From: DG-33 sp964345105
GTDB lineage: Archaea > Hadarchaeota > Hadarchaeia > Hadarchaeales > Hadarchaeaceae
Assembly (NCBI GenBank): GCA_964345105.1
Contig: CAYFPZ010000001.1
Coordinates: 1-37,551, forward strand
Direction of reading: 5' to 3'
Length of the DNA stretch: 37,551 bases
The translations under genes were made by a program, and so were the position numbers. How positions within the stretch are numbered: the stretch's first letter is position 1; every line of letters starts with the position of its first letter. This document shows positions 16,819-24,280 of the stretch, piece by piece. The notes below the pieces were generated by a model. It did not search any database, was not told the origin of the DNA, and worked only from the letters and a program-made list of their open reading frames with translations.

Positions 16819-17205
16819 CTACCTTGTTCTATGAACTGCGGCTTCCCCTTCCCACGGGATGTAGCCGCTATGCGTTACGCGCACCGTTACTACGGTGTAA
16901 GATTTCGTCTCCATAGGTATGGTGAAGGTGTACTGGTTTGAGTTCGTCCCTAGCGTGTGGGCCTTCATACCCCCGAGATACTTTACCACGACGGTCGCCC
17001 CTCCTAGGACATCGCCGCTCGCGGCGTCATATACCCGGACAGTCAGTCGATTGCTTGAAGTACTAAAGGTCACTTTTATGTCTTTGAAAACCGTTCGTTC
17101 GGCCGTGCCCACGAACTGTGTCAGCACGCCCATCGCCATGGTTCCGATCACTAGCGCCATCACCAGCTTGATCGGCACTCCCATGAGCTGTCCTTTCTCT
17201 TCCAT
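16819..17205 (-). CDS. Pilin-like protein with carboxypeptidase-regulatory-like beta domain; first gene of the operon
   Basis: A 128-residue protein: leader MEEKGQLMGVP, hydrophobic helix (IKLVMALVIGTMAMGVL), then a beta-sandwich resembling carboxypeptidase regulatory/Big-type domains (VRVYDAASGDVLGGATVVV, later VTVRVTHSGYIPWEG). It looks like a membrane-anchored or pilus-incorporated surface protein. The start at 17205 is chosen because it aligns with the ATG of copy A of the shared promoter and gives a proper leader; an upstream extension would read through the TATA box. No pilus ATPase, TadC-like protein or prepilin peptidase is in the window. Confidence 0.76.
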   Translation of the reverse strand: MEEKGQLMGVPIKLVMALVIGTMAMGVLTQFVGTAERTVFKDIKVTFSTSSNRLTVRVYDAASGDVLGGATVVVKYLGGMKAHTLGTNSNQYTFTIPMETKSYTVVTVRVTHSGYIPWEGEAAVHRTR

Positions 17206-17246
17206 CTCTCCCGCCGAGGCTTTGGGTGGAAGTTCTTTATAAAAGG
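17203..17246 (-). promoter_or_regulatory. Copy B of the conserved promoter/leader
   Basis: On the minus strand: CTTTTATAAA, then CCACCCAAA and CTCGGCGGGAG, ending in the ATG of the first pilin-like gene at 17205. See copy A at 11941-11984: ungapped alignment, 9 differences in 44 positions, in opposite orientation and 5.2 kb away. It lies in the 46-bp gap after the AEP primase-like gene. Confidence 0.75.
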
Positions 17247-17251
17247 GAAAA

Positions 17252-18331
17252 CTAGCGCACACACCACTCGACGACTGATTTGAAGAGTTCGCTTCCGTCC
17301 GCTGGCTCCAGCCTGAACTCATTTCCACGCTTTTCGTAGCGCTTCACCGCTAGCTCGGGGTCAGCCTGCTCGAACTTGAAGTGCTTGAGTTCCTTAAGCT
17401 CCAAAGGCATCGAAATCAAGCCTGTCTTAAAATGCATACTGTAGGGCGCGCGAACGTCACCCATTGGTTTGATGATCGACGCGTCGAATAGAACCTTATT
17501 GACACGGGCCTCCTTCTTCGCCGTCTCGGCCGTCGTCAGCCCCGGCAAGCGCTCCGCCACACGTGACTCTATGAACCGCACGATGTCCGCGTAGAAGCTG
17601 AAGAAATTTCGCTCCCGACGCTCGGTCCGAAGTTTTTTGGGTTTATAATCCTTAGGCAGGTCGTGCGGCTTGAACTGCGCCCAGATTTGGAACCCGCGAG
17701 AGCCCGAGAACTTGATCGCTGGATCGATTCCATATACGGAAAGCACCTCGTGTGCCGCCTCGACGGCCTGCTTTGTTCTTTCCACAGGTACCTTTTCCCC
17801 CGCGTCAAAATCGATCACGAGCCAGTCGGGACGATCGCTCTCGACACGGTGAATGTAAGGAATAAAATCTATTCCGTGCACGTCGAGCCACCGTTGCACA
17901 TCCTTTGGACTTTTTATCGTAATGTATCGGGGGCCGAGTTTGCGCTGAAGCCACGCGCGCCCGGTGAACAGACGAAAAACGGAAACCCAGCGGTCGCGGC
18001 AAAACTCAAGCATGGCATCGATCACATTGGGATAGTACTGCTTTGCGCGGTAGACCTTGAGGTAGTCTTGGTTTAGCTGCGCTCCAATCTCCCGCCACCG
18101 CTTATCGAAGTATTTGTGCCCGGCATCAGTGATTGCGTACTCGCCATCGCGCTCCTCGAGTAGGCCTTTCTTTACCAACTCATCGAGTAGCTCACGCGCC
18201 TTGCGCTCCTCAAATTTTTCACCCGTTTCCCGGCTGAGCTTTTCTTGGATGTGCGGCACATCGACGAACTTGCCGCGGCGCTTGATAGCTAAGGTCATCA
18301 ACGCATGATCCTTGGGAGTTGCCTTCACCAA
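17252..18331 (-). CDS. Archaeo-eukaryotic primase (AEP) superfamily polymerase with N-terminal winged helix
   Basis: A 359-residue protein. Residues about 5-75 form a winged helix (ARELLDELVKKGLLEERDGE). The AEP core follows, with motif I LVIDFDAG (D174, D176), motif II SGSRGFQIW (209-217) and motif III VLFDAS (D283) before RAPYSMHFKTGL. This mixes LigD-polymerase-like and PriS-like features, so it may be a repair or primase-like polymerase rather than the replicative PriS; no PriL is adjacent. In motif II the usual His (SGxRGxH) is Gln215, which could weaken nucleotide binding. The gene lies just upstream of the pilin-like operon promoter but is not obviously linked to it. Confidence 0.75.
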   Translation of the reverse strand: MVKATPKDHALMTLAIKRRGKFVDVPHIQEKLSRETGEKFEERKARELLDELVKKGLLEERDGEYAITDAGHKYFDKRWREIGAQLNQDYLKVYRAKQYYPNVIDAMLEFCRDRWVSVFRLFTGRAWLQRKLGPRYITIKSPKDVQRWLDVHGIDFIPYIHRVESDRPDWLVIDFDAGEKVPVERTKQAVEAAHEVLSVYGIDPAIKFSGSRGFQIWAQFKPHDLPKDYKPKKLRTERRERNFFSFYADIVRFIESRVAERLPGLTTAETAKKEARVNKVLFDASIIKPMGDVRAPYSMHFKTGLISMPLELKELKHFKFEQADPELAVKRYEKRGNEFRLEPADGSELFKSVVEWCVR

Positions 18332-18340
18332 GTAGCTCGC

Positions 18341-18511
18341 CTAAAATTCCTCAAGCTTCTCGCCCAGCAGTTTCTTGGCACATCCCCAGCACACGAAGCC
18401 AGCTTTTGCCTCACCCGGCTTCACGACTTTGAGATAAGCGGCATCGTAGCTCATGATTGAGATGCCCTTACCACAAAGCTTGCACTTCGGCCCTTTCGTC
18501 CGCATGACCAT
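18341..18511 (-). CDS. Small two-CxxC zinc-binding protein
   Basis: A 56-residue protein with CKLC near residue 10-13 and CWGC near residues 44-47, probably one zinc site, and a basic C-terminal helix. The start at 18511 (or ATG 18505) is chosen because a TATA box at 18532-18539 would put transcription initiation almost at the codon; a longer reading would run through that promoter and into the divergent endonuclease V gene. It ends nine bases before the AEP gene, so the two are probably co-transcribed. Function unknown. Confidence 0.65.
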   Translation of the reverse strand: MVMRTKGPKCKLCGKGISIMSYDAAYLKVVKPGEAKAGFVCWGCAKKLLGEKLEEF

Positions 18512-18531
18512 CGAACTTACTAAGCGCTCGA

Positions 18532-18539
18532 AATTTATA
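18532..18539. promoter_or_regulatory. Shared TATA element between divergent genes
   Basis: AATTTATA on the plus strand, TATAAATT on the minus strand. It lies about 25 bp from the minus-strand zinc protein start (18511) and about 35 bp from the plus-strand endonuclease V start (18571), suggesting leaderless or near-leaderless transcripts in both directions. Confidence 0.5.
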
Positions 18540-18570
18540 GCTTCTGCGCAAAAGCGGTATCGGGTCCAAA

Positions 18571-19239
18571 ATGCTTCAAATCCTGCGCCCCCCAAAATTC
18601 GACCTCGACAATCTGGCTCGGCTCCAGAAGCGGATAGCAAGGCGAGTTGTTAAAGAGGATCGCTTCGGCAATATTGAAACTATCGCAGGTTGTGACATTT
18701 CGTTTGCGCGAGGAAATCTTGCCTGTGCTGCCTGTGCGGTGCTCGATTACAAAAGCCTTGAGGTGCTCGAACAAAAAGCCGTCGCGGTGAGGTTGAAGTT
18801 TCCATACATCCCAACCTTCTTGGCCTTTCGAGAACTCGAGGGGATGTTGAAGTCCGTTGAGGGGCTAGAGGCAGACGTTTATATGGTGGGGGCCCAAGGA
18901 CTTGCTCACCCCAGACGAGCAGGTTTAGCCTGTCATCTCGGCGTAGCGCTCAACAAGCCTGCGCTAGGTGTCGCGAAAAGCAGGTTATGCGGTGAAGCCG
19001 CATTACCATCCAAAAGGAAGGGGGCACGTACGATGCTCAAGGACAGTGACGAGATTGTTGGGGCGGTCCTCAGAACCCAACCAAATGCGAAGCCCGTCTA
19101 TGTGAGCATCGGTCACAAGCTCTCGCTCAAAACCGTTATTAAAATCACGCTCAAAACCACACGCAAGTATCGCTTGCCCGAGCCGCTTCGCGCAGCGCAT
19201 AAGCTTGCAACTGAAACCATGAGAAAATCCAAGCTTTAA
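18571..19239 (+). CDS. nfi: Endonuclease V-like protein with altered active site
   Basis: A 222-residue endonuclease V family protein; the family nicks DNA or RNA next to deoxyinosine/inosine. Recognised landmarks are GCDISFA (D42), FRELEG (E88), GLAHPRRAGLACHLGV (H113) and GVAKSRLCGE. The family normally has a metal-binding Asp in DG(Q/H)G; here the segment reads VGAQG, placing Gly107 where the third catalytic Asp (D110 of the Thermotoga enzyme) is expected. D42 and E88 are kept. It may be catalytically weak, binding-only or use another ligand. The DNA reads ggg gcc there, so this is not a translation slip. Confidence 0.88.
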   Translation: MLQILRPPKFDLDNLARLQKRIARRVVKEDRFGNIETIAGCDISFARGNLACAACAVLDYKSLEVLEQKAVAVRLKFPYIPTFLAFRELEGMLKSVEGLEADVYMVGAQGLAHPRRAGLACHLGVALNKPALGVAKSRLCGEAALPSKRKGARTMLKDSDEIVGAVLRTQPNAKPVYVSIGHKLSLKTVIKITLKTTRKYRLPEPLRAAHKLATETMRKSKL

Positions 19240-19271
19240 ATTTGATTAAACCCATGTGCATAGGTGATACC

Positions 19272-20102
19272 ATGAAGCTGGGCCTTTCGAGCCTGCCCTT
19301 CGTCAACGTTTCGATTGAGGAAGCGATTAGTATTATTGCTAAGCTCGGTGCCGAATGTGTTGAAATAGTTTATGATGTTCCCCACTTCCCGCCCGACTAC
19401 GACCACCGCAAACTTTCTGGCATAAAGGAAATCCTAGACACTCACGGGCTTCAGGTTTCAGTTCACGCGAGCTTCTGGGATTTGAATCCAGCTAGTCATT
19501 ACCACAAGCTCTGGGAGCTGACGCTGGAGCAGACGCGGCGAAGCATAGATGCCTGCCGCGCGTTCGACGGAGAAATCGTAGTAGTTCATTTCGGGAGGTG
19601 CCCCATCCGTGAGTCAAGAAGATTCCTCGAGGGGACAAAAAGGCGATATCGAGAATTTATCAAGCAATGCCTTTCCTACGCACAAGAGCGGGACGTGACT
19701 TTGACGCTCGAAAACGCTTCGGGGCAACCAATTTTCTACCCATCGAACGTTGAGGAGCTCAGAAAATTTTTGACCGGACTTGAAGGGATCAAAATAACGT
19801 TCGACATCGGGCACGCGCATCTGGCCAAGCGAAGAGCCGGAAGGAAAAACACCGGAGCTGCGATTGCCAAATCTATCGAGGCCCTCCGCGAAAATCTGGT
19901 CCATGTGCATGTGCACGACAATCACAGCATGGAAGATGATCACCTACCGCCGGGTGATGGCGATATCGACTTCAAACCCGCAGCTGACACCTTGCGGGCG
20001 ATAAACTATGATGGGCTGCTGATAGCCGAACTCTGGAAACCAAAACATCCGCTGGAGGTAGCCCGAAAGGGGATAAAAAAAATCAGAGATATTTTTGGGT
20101 AG
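19272..20102 (+). CDS. Sugar phosphate isomerase/epimerase-like TIM-barrel protein
   Basis: A 276-residue TIM-barrel protein of the xylose isomerase-like/AP endonuclease 2 superfamily. Metal-binding positions are visible as VHFGRCP, LTLENASG (Glu), FDIGHAHLA (Asp, His) and VHVHDNHSMEDDHLPPGDGDID. It could be a sugar isomerase or an endonuclease IV relative; the HVHDN...H..PG.G.ID signature occurs in both, and no sugar pathway gene is nearby. I chose ATG 19272 (GGTGAT just upstream, MKLGLSSLPF N-terminus) over the TTG at 19242. Confidence 0.85.
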   Translation: MKLGLSSLPFVNVSIEEAISIIAKLGAECVEIVYDVPHFPPDYDHRKLSGIKEILDTHGLQVSVHASFWDLNPASHYHKLWELTLEQTRRSIDACRAFDGEIVVVHFGRCPIRESRRFLEGTKRRYREFIKQCLSYAQERDVTLTLENASGQPIFYPSNVEELRKFLTGLEGIKITFDIGHAHLAKRRAGRKNTGAAIAKSIEALRENLVHVHVHDNHSMEDDHLPPGDGDIDFKPAADTLRAINYDGLLIAELWKPKHPLEVARKGIKKIRDIFG

Positions 20103-21686
20103 CTATCCGAACTCCGCGACCACCGTGGTGAAAACTGGTCCTCGAACATCTATCCGCTTCTTGTTCGCGGTGATGTATCGTTGTGCTGCCTCGTCAATCA
20201 CCAAGTTGATGTCGCTCGGCAATTTTGCGGCCCGAATGCGTATCTTCACCTGCTTTTTGCCACTCTTTGCAGCTCGCTCGATTTCCTGCGCCGCGAGGGC
20301 CGCGAAAGCGCTGATGTAGCTGATACCGGTTGAAATTCCTTTCTTTCGGACAGAATTCAAAAATTCATCTTTTTCCCAACCCTTGGGCGGTACACCTACG
20401 GCGTTGCCCTCATAAACGTAAATCTCGTTGAAGCCCGCTGGCCCGATGAGCTTCGTACCGCTCTCGGGTTCTATCACCCGCACGATGACCCGCTTGCCCC
20501 CAAGTTTGCCTTCAAATGCCTTGAACTCGCATGGACTCGACTCGTCGGCGTGCTGCTGTGCTGCTTTGACAATTGCTGCGGCTATCGCCCGGCCAATCTC
20601 GGTGCCCGGCTCACGCTCGCACTTTATCATGTCCGCCAGCTCCTTGTCTGAGAATTCAGCGGCTTTGTAGAGATATGGGTATATCAAAGCGCGTATGTCG
20701 GTTTCACCCGTTTGAATCATTAGCACGCGCTCAAGCCCTATGCCGAGGTTGAATACGGGGTAAGCGATATCATAATGGCTGAGCGCGACTGGGCTGTAAA
20801 ATCCTGCATCGCCAACCTCTATGAACTCGCCTGTCTTGGGGTGTTTGACGAAAATTTCGAACTCCATTTGTGGCGCATAGTACTTCGAAGTCGCAGTTTT
20901 TATCGAGAACTTCACTTCCGAGAATCCCAGCTTGTCCAATATTTTTCGAGTTATTTGTTCCCCGTCCTCAAGACTTATCTTTTCAGCAGCGATGACCACC
21001 GAGGCTGTCCATGACTCATAGAGATGCGTCGGGTCGAGCCTCTGCTCCCGCCTGAACTTTGGACCGATTGAGAATAGCTGAAGCGGCAGCGGCTCGCGTC
21101 GCTGCAGCTCGCGTAAGACCAAAAACCAGCCCGCCGTGGTGTGCGATCTTAATGTTAGGTCCATCGGCACTGGCTTCAGCTCCCTAAGTTCTCCAAAAAG
21201 CGCAAGCAGCCCGGTTGCCTGTTCCTCGCGTATGTCTAGCTCTTTCACCATAACCTCGACCAAGTCGTCCGCTACTATCTCTCCCCGTTTGTACCGCCTG
21301 AAAATCCCTTGAAGCTTCTCAATCTCCTTAAAGTCCGGTATCCGCTCGCGGATTTCTTGGATTTTCTTTTGACTGATGCCTATGTCTGGGCGCTCCAGCC
21401 CCGCGAGGAAGAAAACTCGATCAAGGATGACAGGCGCTTCAGGTCCATACTGTGTATAAACTTCCTTCTTGTCCACAATCGTTGGCACAACTGTTTCAGC
21501 GAAGCCAAGCTCAAGCAGTGCACGGCGTGCTCGCCCTATTAGTTCGAACAAGGGATGAGACTTGGTTTTATCCTTGAGTGAAAAAAGTTTCCCCCTTTTC
21601 TCCACCAATTTGGCGCTTTCAAGCCAAGCGCTTTCGTAATCTTTCTTCGCGCCCGCTCTTAGCTTTCGGATGTCGAACTTCGTCAT
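20103..21686 (-). CDS. sepS: O-phosphoseryl-tRNA(Cys) synthetase (SepRS)
   Basis: A 527-residue class II synthetase matching SepRS: YTQYGPEAPVILDRVFFLAG and RPDIGISQKK in the N-terminal half, motif 2 GPKFRREQRLDPTHLYES, and motif 3 NLGIGLERVLMI. SepRS charges tRNA-Cys with O-phosphoserine, which SepCysS converts to cysteine; the route is best known from methanogens, Archaeoglobus and some uncultured archaea. SepCysS is not in the window. The length is close to known SepRS (about 530-540). It follows the translin gene by three bases in a two-gene unit. Confidence 0.93.
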   Translation of the reverse strand: MTKFDIRKLRAGAKKDYESAWLESAKLVEKRGKLFSLKDKTKSHPLFELIGRARRALLELGFAETVVPTIVDKKEVYTQYGPEAPVILDRVFFLAGLERPDIGISQKKIQEIRERIPDFKEIEKLQGIFRRYKRGEIVADDLVEVMVKELDIREEQATGLLALFGELRELKPVPMDLTLRSHTTAGWFLVLRELQRREPLPLQLFSIGPKFRREQRLDPTHLYESWTASVVIAAEKISLEDGEQITRKILDKLGFSEVKFSIKTATSKYYAPQMEFEIFVKHPKTGEFIEVGDAGFYSPVALSHYDIAYPVFNLGIGLERVLMIQTGETDIRALIYPYLYKAAEFSDKELADMIKCEREPGTEIGRAIAAAIVKAAQQHADESSPCEFKAFEGKLGGKRVIVRVIEPESGTKLIGPAGFNEIYVYEGNAVGVPPKGWEKDEFLNSVRKKGISTGISYISAFAALAAQEIERAAKSGKKQVKIRIRAAKLPSDINLVIDEAAQRYITANKKRIDVRGPVFTTVVAEFG

Positions 21687-21689
21687 TCA

Positions 21690-22304
21690 CTACTTCCCTC
21701 GCTCGGCCCGCTCAAGAGTACGTTCAAGCTTTCGCTGCCTGATGGCAATCGTGAGGTCCCCCCGCGTGTGCTCAAGCACTCGTCGAACCATGTCCTGCTT
21801 CCGCTTCATCCCGGGCAAAATAGCATCCGGGTAGTCGAACTCCATCAGCAGCTCGAATATTTCCTCCATGAGCTTGAGCGCTTGCTCCGCCCGCTCGACC
21901 TCGTCGGCTCTTATCAAGTCAAGCGCGTACCGTCGTAGCTCACCTGCCGCATCCGCGAGGGCTGCGAGGTAGGGTTTATAGGGGATGTTAAGCTCCTCTG
22001 GCGTCAACAGTTTTCCATCACGGATTAGTGCCTGAACCAGTGTGGCTTCACCGTACTCTTGGTAAGCCGAGAGGATGATGCCGGAATTAGCCAAGTGGGG
22101 CTCTGCCTTCACTGCCTCCTCAAGAGTCACAAGTACATCGCGAGCCTTTGCTAGGAGTTTGTCAGCACTTGATTGGTCCTCCCGATGAGTCGCGGCTATG
22201 GCTCGGGCGGAGACCCTGATGACCTCTCGCGATGCATCCAGCACCCTTTCACGAAGCTTCTCTTGAGCATCGAAGTGCTTACGCATTCGTTTGAGCATTT
22301 CCAT
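21690..22304 (-). CDS. Translin family protein
   Basis: A 204-residue, almost wholly helical protein matching the archaeal translin/TRAX family (COG2178): YQEYGEATLVQALI in the middle and MEFDYPDAILPGMKRKQDM near the end. Translins form octameric barrels that bind RNA and single-stranded DNA; some archaeal members have RNase activity. It directly precedes sepS and is probably co-transcribed from the AT-containing spacer at 22305-22417, which shows no other gene. Confidence 0.9.
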   Translation of the reverse strand: MEMLKRMRKHFDAQEKLRERVLDASREVIRVSARAIAATHREDQSSADKLLAKARDVLVTLEEAVKAEPHLANSGIILSAYQEYGEATLVQALIRDGKLLTPEELNIPYKPYLAALADAAGELRRYALDLIRADEVERAEQALKLMEEIFELLMEFDYPDAILPGMKRKQDMVRRVLEHTRGDLTIAIRQRKLERTLERAERGK

Positions 22305-22417
22305 CGTCTACCCCCATCTATCTAGGCGGCCAGCCTATTCAAGGCTTACGCAAAAGAGACAAAGTTAATAACTAGCGACAGACGAACTCAACCAATTTAC
22401 TAAGGGCCCAGCCTTGT

Positions 22418-22849
22418 CTACCGCCCACTGAACTCCTTGCTCACCTTCAAAATATTCGTCTTCCAGTATCGCGTCTTCGTTATCGCGTGCTTCCGTTCGA
22501 GGTTGTTTACGAGGGCGCTTAGCTTGGACTTGGACATGTCGAGCTCGCGCCTGAGTTTGTCTTGGCGGGCCTCACCGCCCGAGCGCACAATTGCCTTGAA
22601 GACCTGACGCTCATCATCAGTAAGGGCCATCAACGCTACCCGCAAGGTGCGCTCGGAAGCGTAGCGTTTGAAGAAAAAGACGAGCACCGTTGCGATTGAT
22701 CCAGCTACTGCCGCCATTACCGCGACCGCAATGGCAATTGAATATAGTTCCAAGCCGGGAGTTGGTGTTATAACGTAAATCAACGCACCCAAGCAAAGTT
22801 GGAGTACCACGACCAGCGCAACTATGCCAAATGCTTCCCGAAGCGTCAT
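22418..22849 (-). CDS. Membrane-anchored winged-helix regulator
   Basis: A 143-residue protein with two hydrophobic segments (about 6-28 and 36-60) and a C-terminal cytoplasmic winged helix (about 75-138: ALTDDERQVFKAIVRSGGEA, then KLRRELDMSKSKLSALVNNL). This layout is common in archaeal membrane-bound transcription regulators that sense envelope signals. It is divergent from the secreted DUF5667-like gene across 288 bp, so that gene is the natural first target. The spacer has two ATAAATTTTT elements (22862-22871 and 22887-22896) that can serve as TATA boxes on the minus strand. Confidence 0.82.
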   Translation of the reverse strand: MTLREAFGIVALVVVLQLCLGALIYVITPTPGLELYSIAIAVAVMAAVAGSIATVLVFFFKRYASERTLRVALMALTDDERQVFKAIVRSGGEARQDKLRRELDMSKSKLSALVNNLERKHAITKTRYWKTNILKVSKEFSGR

Positions 22850-22861
22850 CAGCTGACCATA

Positions 22862-22896
22862 ATAAATTTTTGAACATTGTAACAGTATAAATTTTT
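22862..22896. promoter_or_regulatory. Paired AT-rich elements upstream of the membrane regulator
   Basis: ATAAATTTTT occurs twice, 25 bp apart (starting near 22862 and 22887), just upstream of the regulator start at 22849; on the minus strand each reads AAAAATTTAT. They may be alternative TATA boxes or regulator sites. The rest of the 22850-23137 spacer holds no convincing gene; a strong GAGGAG ribosome site precedes the ATG at 23138. Confidence 0.4.
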
Positions 22897-23137
22897 AGGA
22901 GCAAACAGGCCCAAAATTAAAAATCAGGGTTATTAGGCTTATTTGAACGATAAGGGGGAAAATAATTGGTTTTTTACTTACAAATAGGTGCCTAGAACCA
23001 GAACTAAATTAGAATTGGACGGTCTTCCGAGATTTGGTAAATACCCCTTTTCCCAAAATCTCATACAAATCAATGAACTGCGCGTGCGATAGGGGCCGCG
23101 CGGGGAGCTAAACCCGAATGAAAAAGAGGAGAAAAAA

Positions 23138-24244
23138 ATGTTTGGAACTGAGCAAAGGGGCGTCGCGGCGATAGCAGCAGTGGTAATCATTGCCGCATCA
23201 ATTGGCGCGGGTGTAGCAACTCCTGTGATCGTTGACGCTGCGGATGTAGACCCCGACTCACCGTTCTACGGGCTTGAGCGCTTAGGCGAGCAAATTCGGA
23301 TGGTCGGCGGCGAGGATCAGATGAAAGAACGCTGGGGAGAGTATGTCAGTTTGGTCAATCGCGGAAAGGGCCTAGCCTATAAGAGCATCCTCGAAGAATT
23401 CGTGGGAAAAATGGGTGATGTTGTTCCGGGAGACGTTGAAACGAAACAAGAAATCGTGCAATGGATGAAAGAGCAAATGCCCGGGATTAACATGGTGCAG
23501 CTAAGATTGTGCAAAGAACTATGCCAGCTGCTCAGACAAGAGCTTGAAAACACGCTCGAAGCTGAGTGGTTTGAAAACTGCATCCGAGAGTGTGAGAACT
23601 TCGAAGAAAACTGGGACAAGCTTGAGCTACGCGCACAAATACGGGCACGTTTGCGGCTGATCAGGGAAATAATGGAAAACATCGCGAATAAGTATCGCGC
23701 GCAAATCCACAAACAGATTGATGTGGACATCTATTTTGACATCGATAATGTGCTTGTCGATGTGGATGTCACAGTGAACGTTGAGGTCGACATAAGTGCA
23801 GAAAATCTCCCAGATTTAAGCGAGATATTCGAGAATAAGCTGGAAGAGTTCGATAATTTGCTGGTCGAAGTCCAAATAATGCTAGAGGGTGCCCCAGAAA
23901 ATGCCCATGGCAGGCACGCAGCGGAAAGATTGGTTGAAGTGGCCATCGATCTTAAGGACAAAGCGGTGGCTGGCTTCGAAGAGGGAAAAATTAGAAGAGC
24001 GCTTGCCCTTATCCACGCCGCAAGAATTCATCTTGGCAACGCTGAAAGAATCCTAGAACACGCTGACGAATGGGAGCCCGAGTTCGCACTCCAATGGTAC
24101 ACATGGAGAAATCGGTGGGAGAACATGAAGCAAGAATGGACTGGAGAGAGTATCTGGGAGAACATAATTGAAAACTACAACCGATACGCTGAAACGGTTA
24201 GAAAGCGGTGGGAAGAAGCAAAGCATAAAATGCCTGTATTGTAA
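23138..24244 (+). CDS. Secreted DUF5667-like helical protein with twin CX3C motif
   Basis: A 368-residue protein. The N-terminus (MFGTEQRG, then hydrophobic 9-30) is a signal peptide or membrane anchor. DPDSPFYGLERLGEQIR (38-54) resembles DUF5667, found in exported archaeal and actinobacterial proteins. A helical region contains two CX3C pairs, C125/C129 and C148/C152, on what look like two antiparallel helices. Residues 194-219 are a stretch of alternating Asp and hydrophobic residues (DVDIYFDIDNVLVDVDV). A further helical region and a Trp-rich tail (WYTWRNRWENM) follow. It is strongly acidic. Function unknown; an envelope or metal-related role is speculation. Confidence 0.78.
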   Translation: MFGTEQRGVAAIAAVVIIAASIGAGVATPVIVDAADVDPDSPFYGLERLGEQIRMVGGEDQMKERWGEYVSLVNRGKGLAYKSILEEFVGKMGDVVPGDVETKQEIVQWMKEQMPGINMVQLRLCKELCQLLRQELENTLEAEWFENCIRECENFEENWDKLELRAQIRARLRLIREIMENIANKYRAQIHKQIDVDIYFDIDNVLVDVDVTVNVEVDISAENLPDLSEIFENKLEEFDNLLVEVQIMLEGAPENAHGRHAAERLVEVAIDLKDKAVAGFEEGKIRRALALIHAARIHLGNAERILEHADEWEPEFALQWYTWRNRWENMKQEWTGESIWENIIENYNRYAETVRKRWEEAKHKMPVL

Positions 24245-24280
24245 TTCTTCTTAAAATCAGAGATGAGAAGAGCCCACCGC

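Noticed and set aside
17206..17328. Upstream extension of the first pilin-like gene
   Set aside because: It would overlap the AEP gene and translate the promoter; the leader peptide fits only the ATG at 17205.
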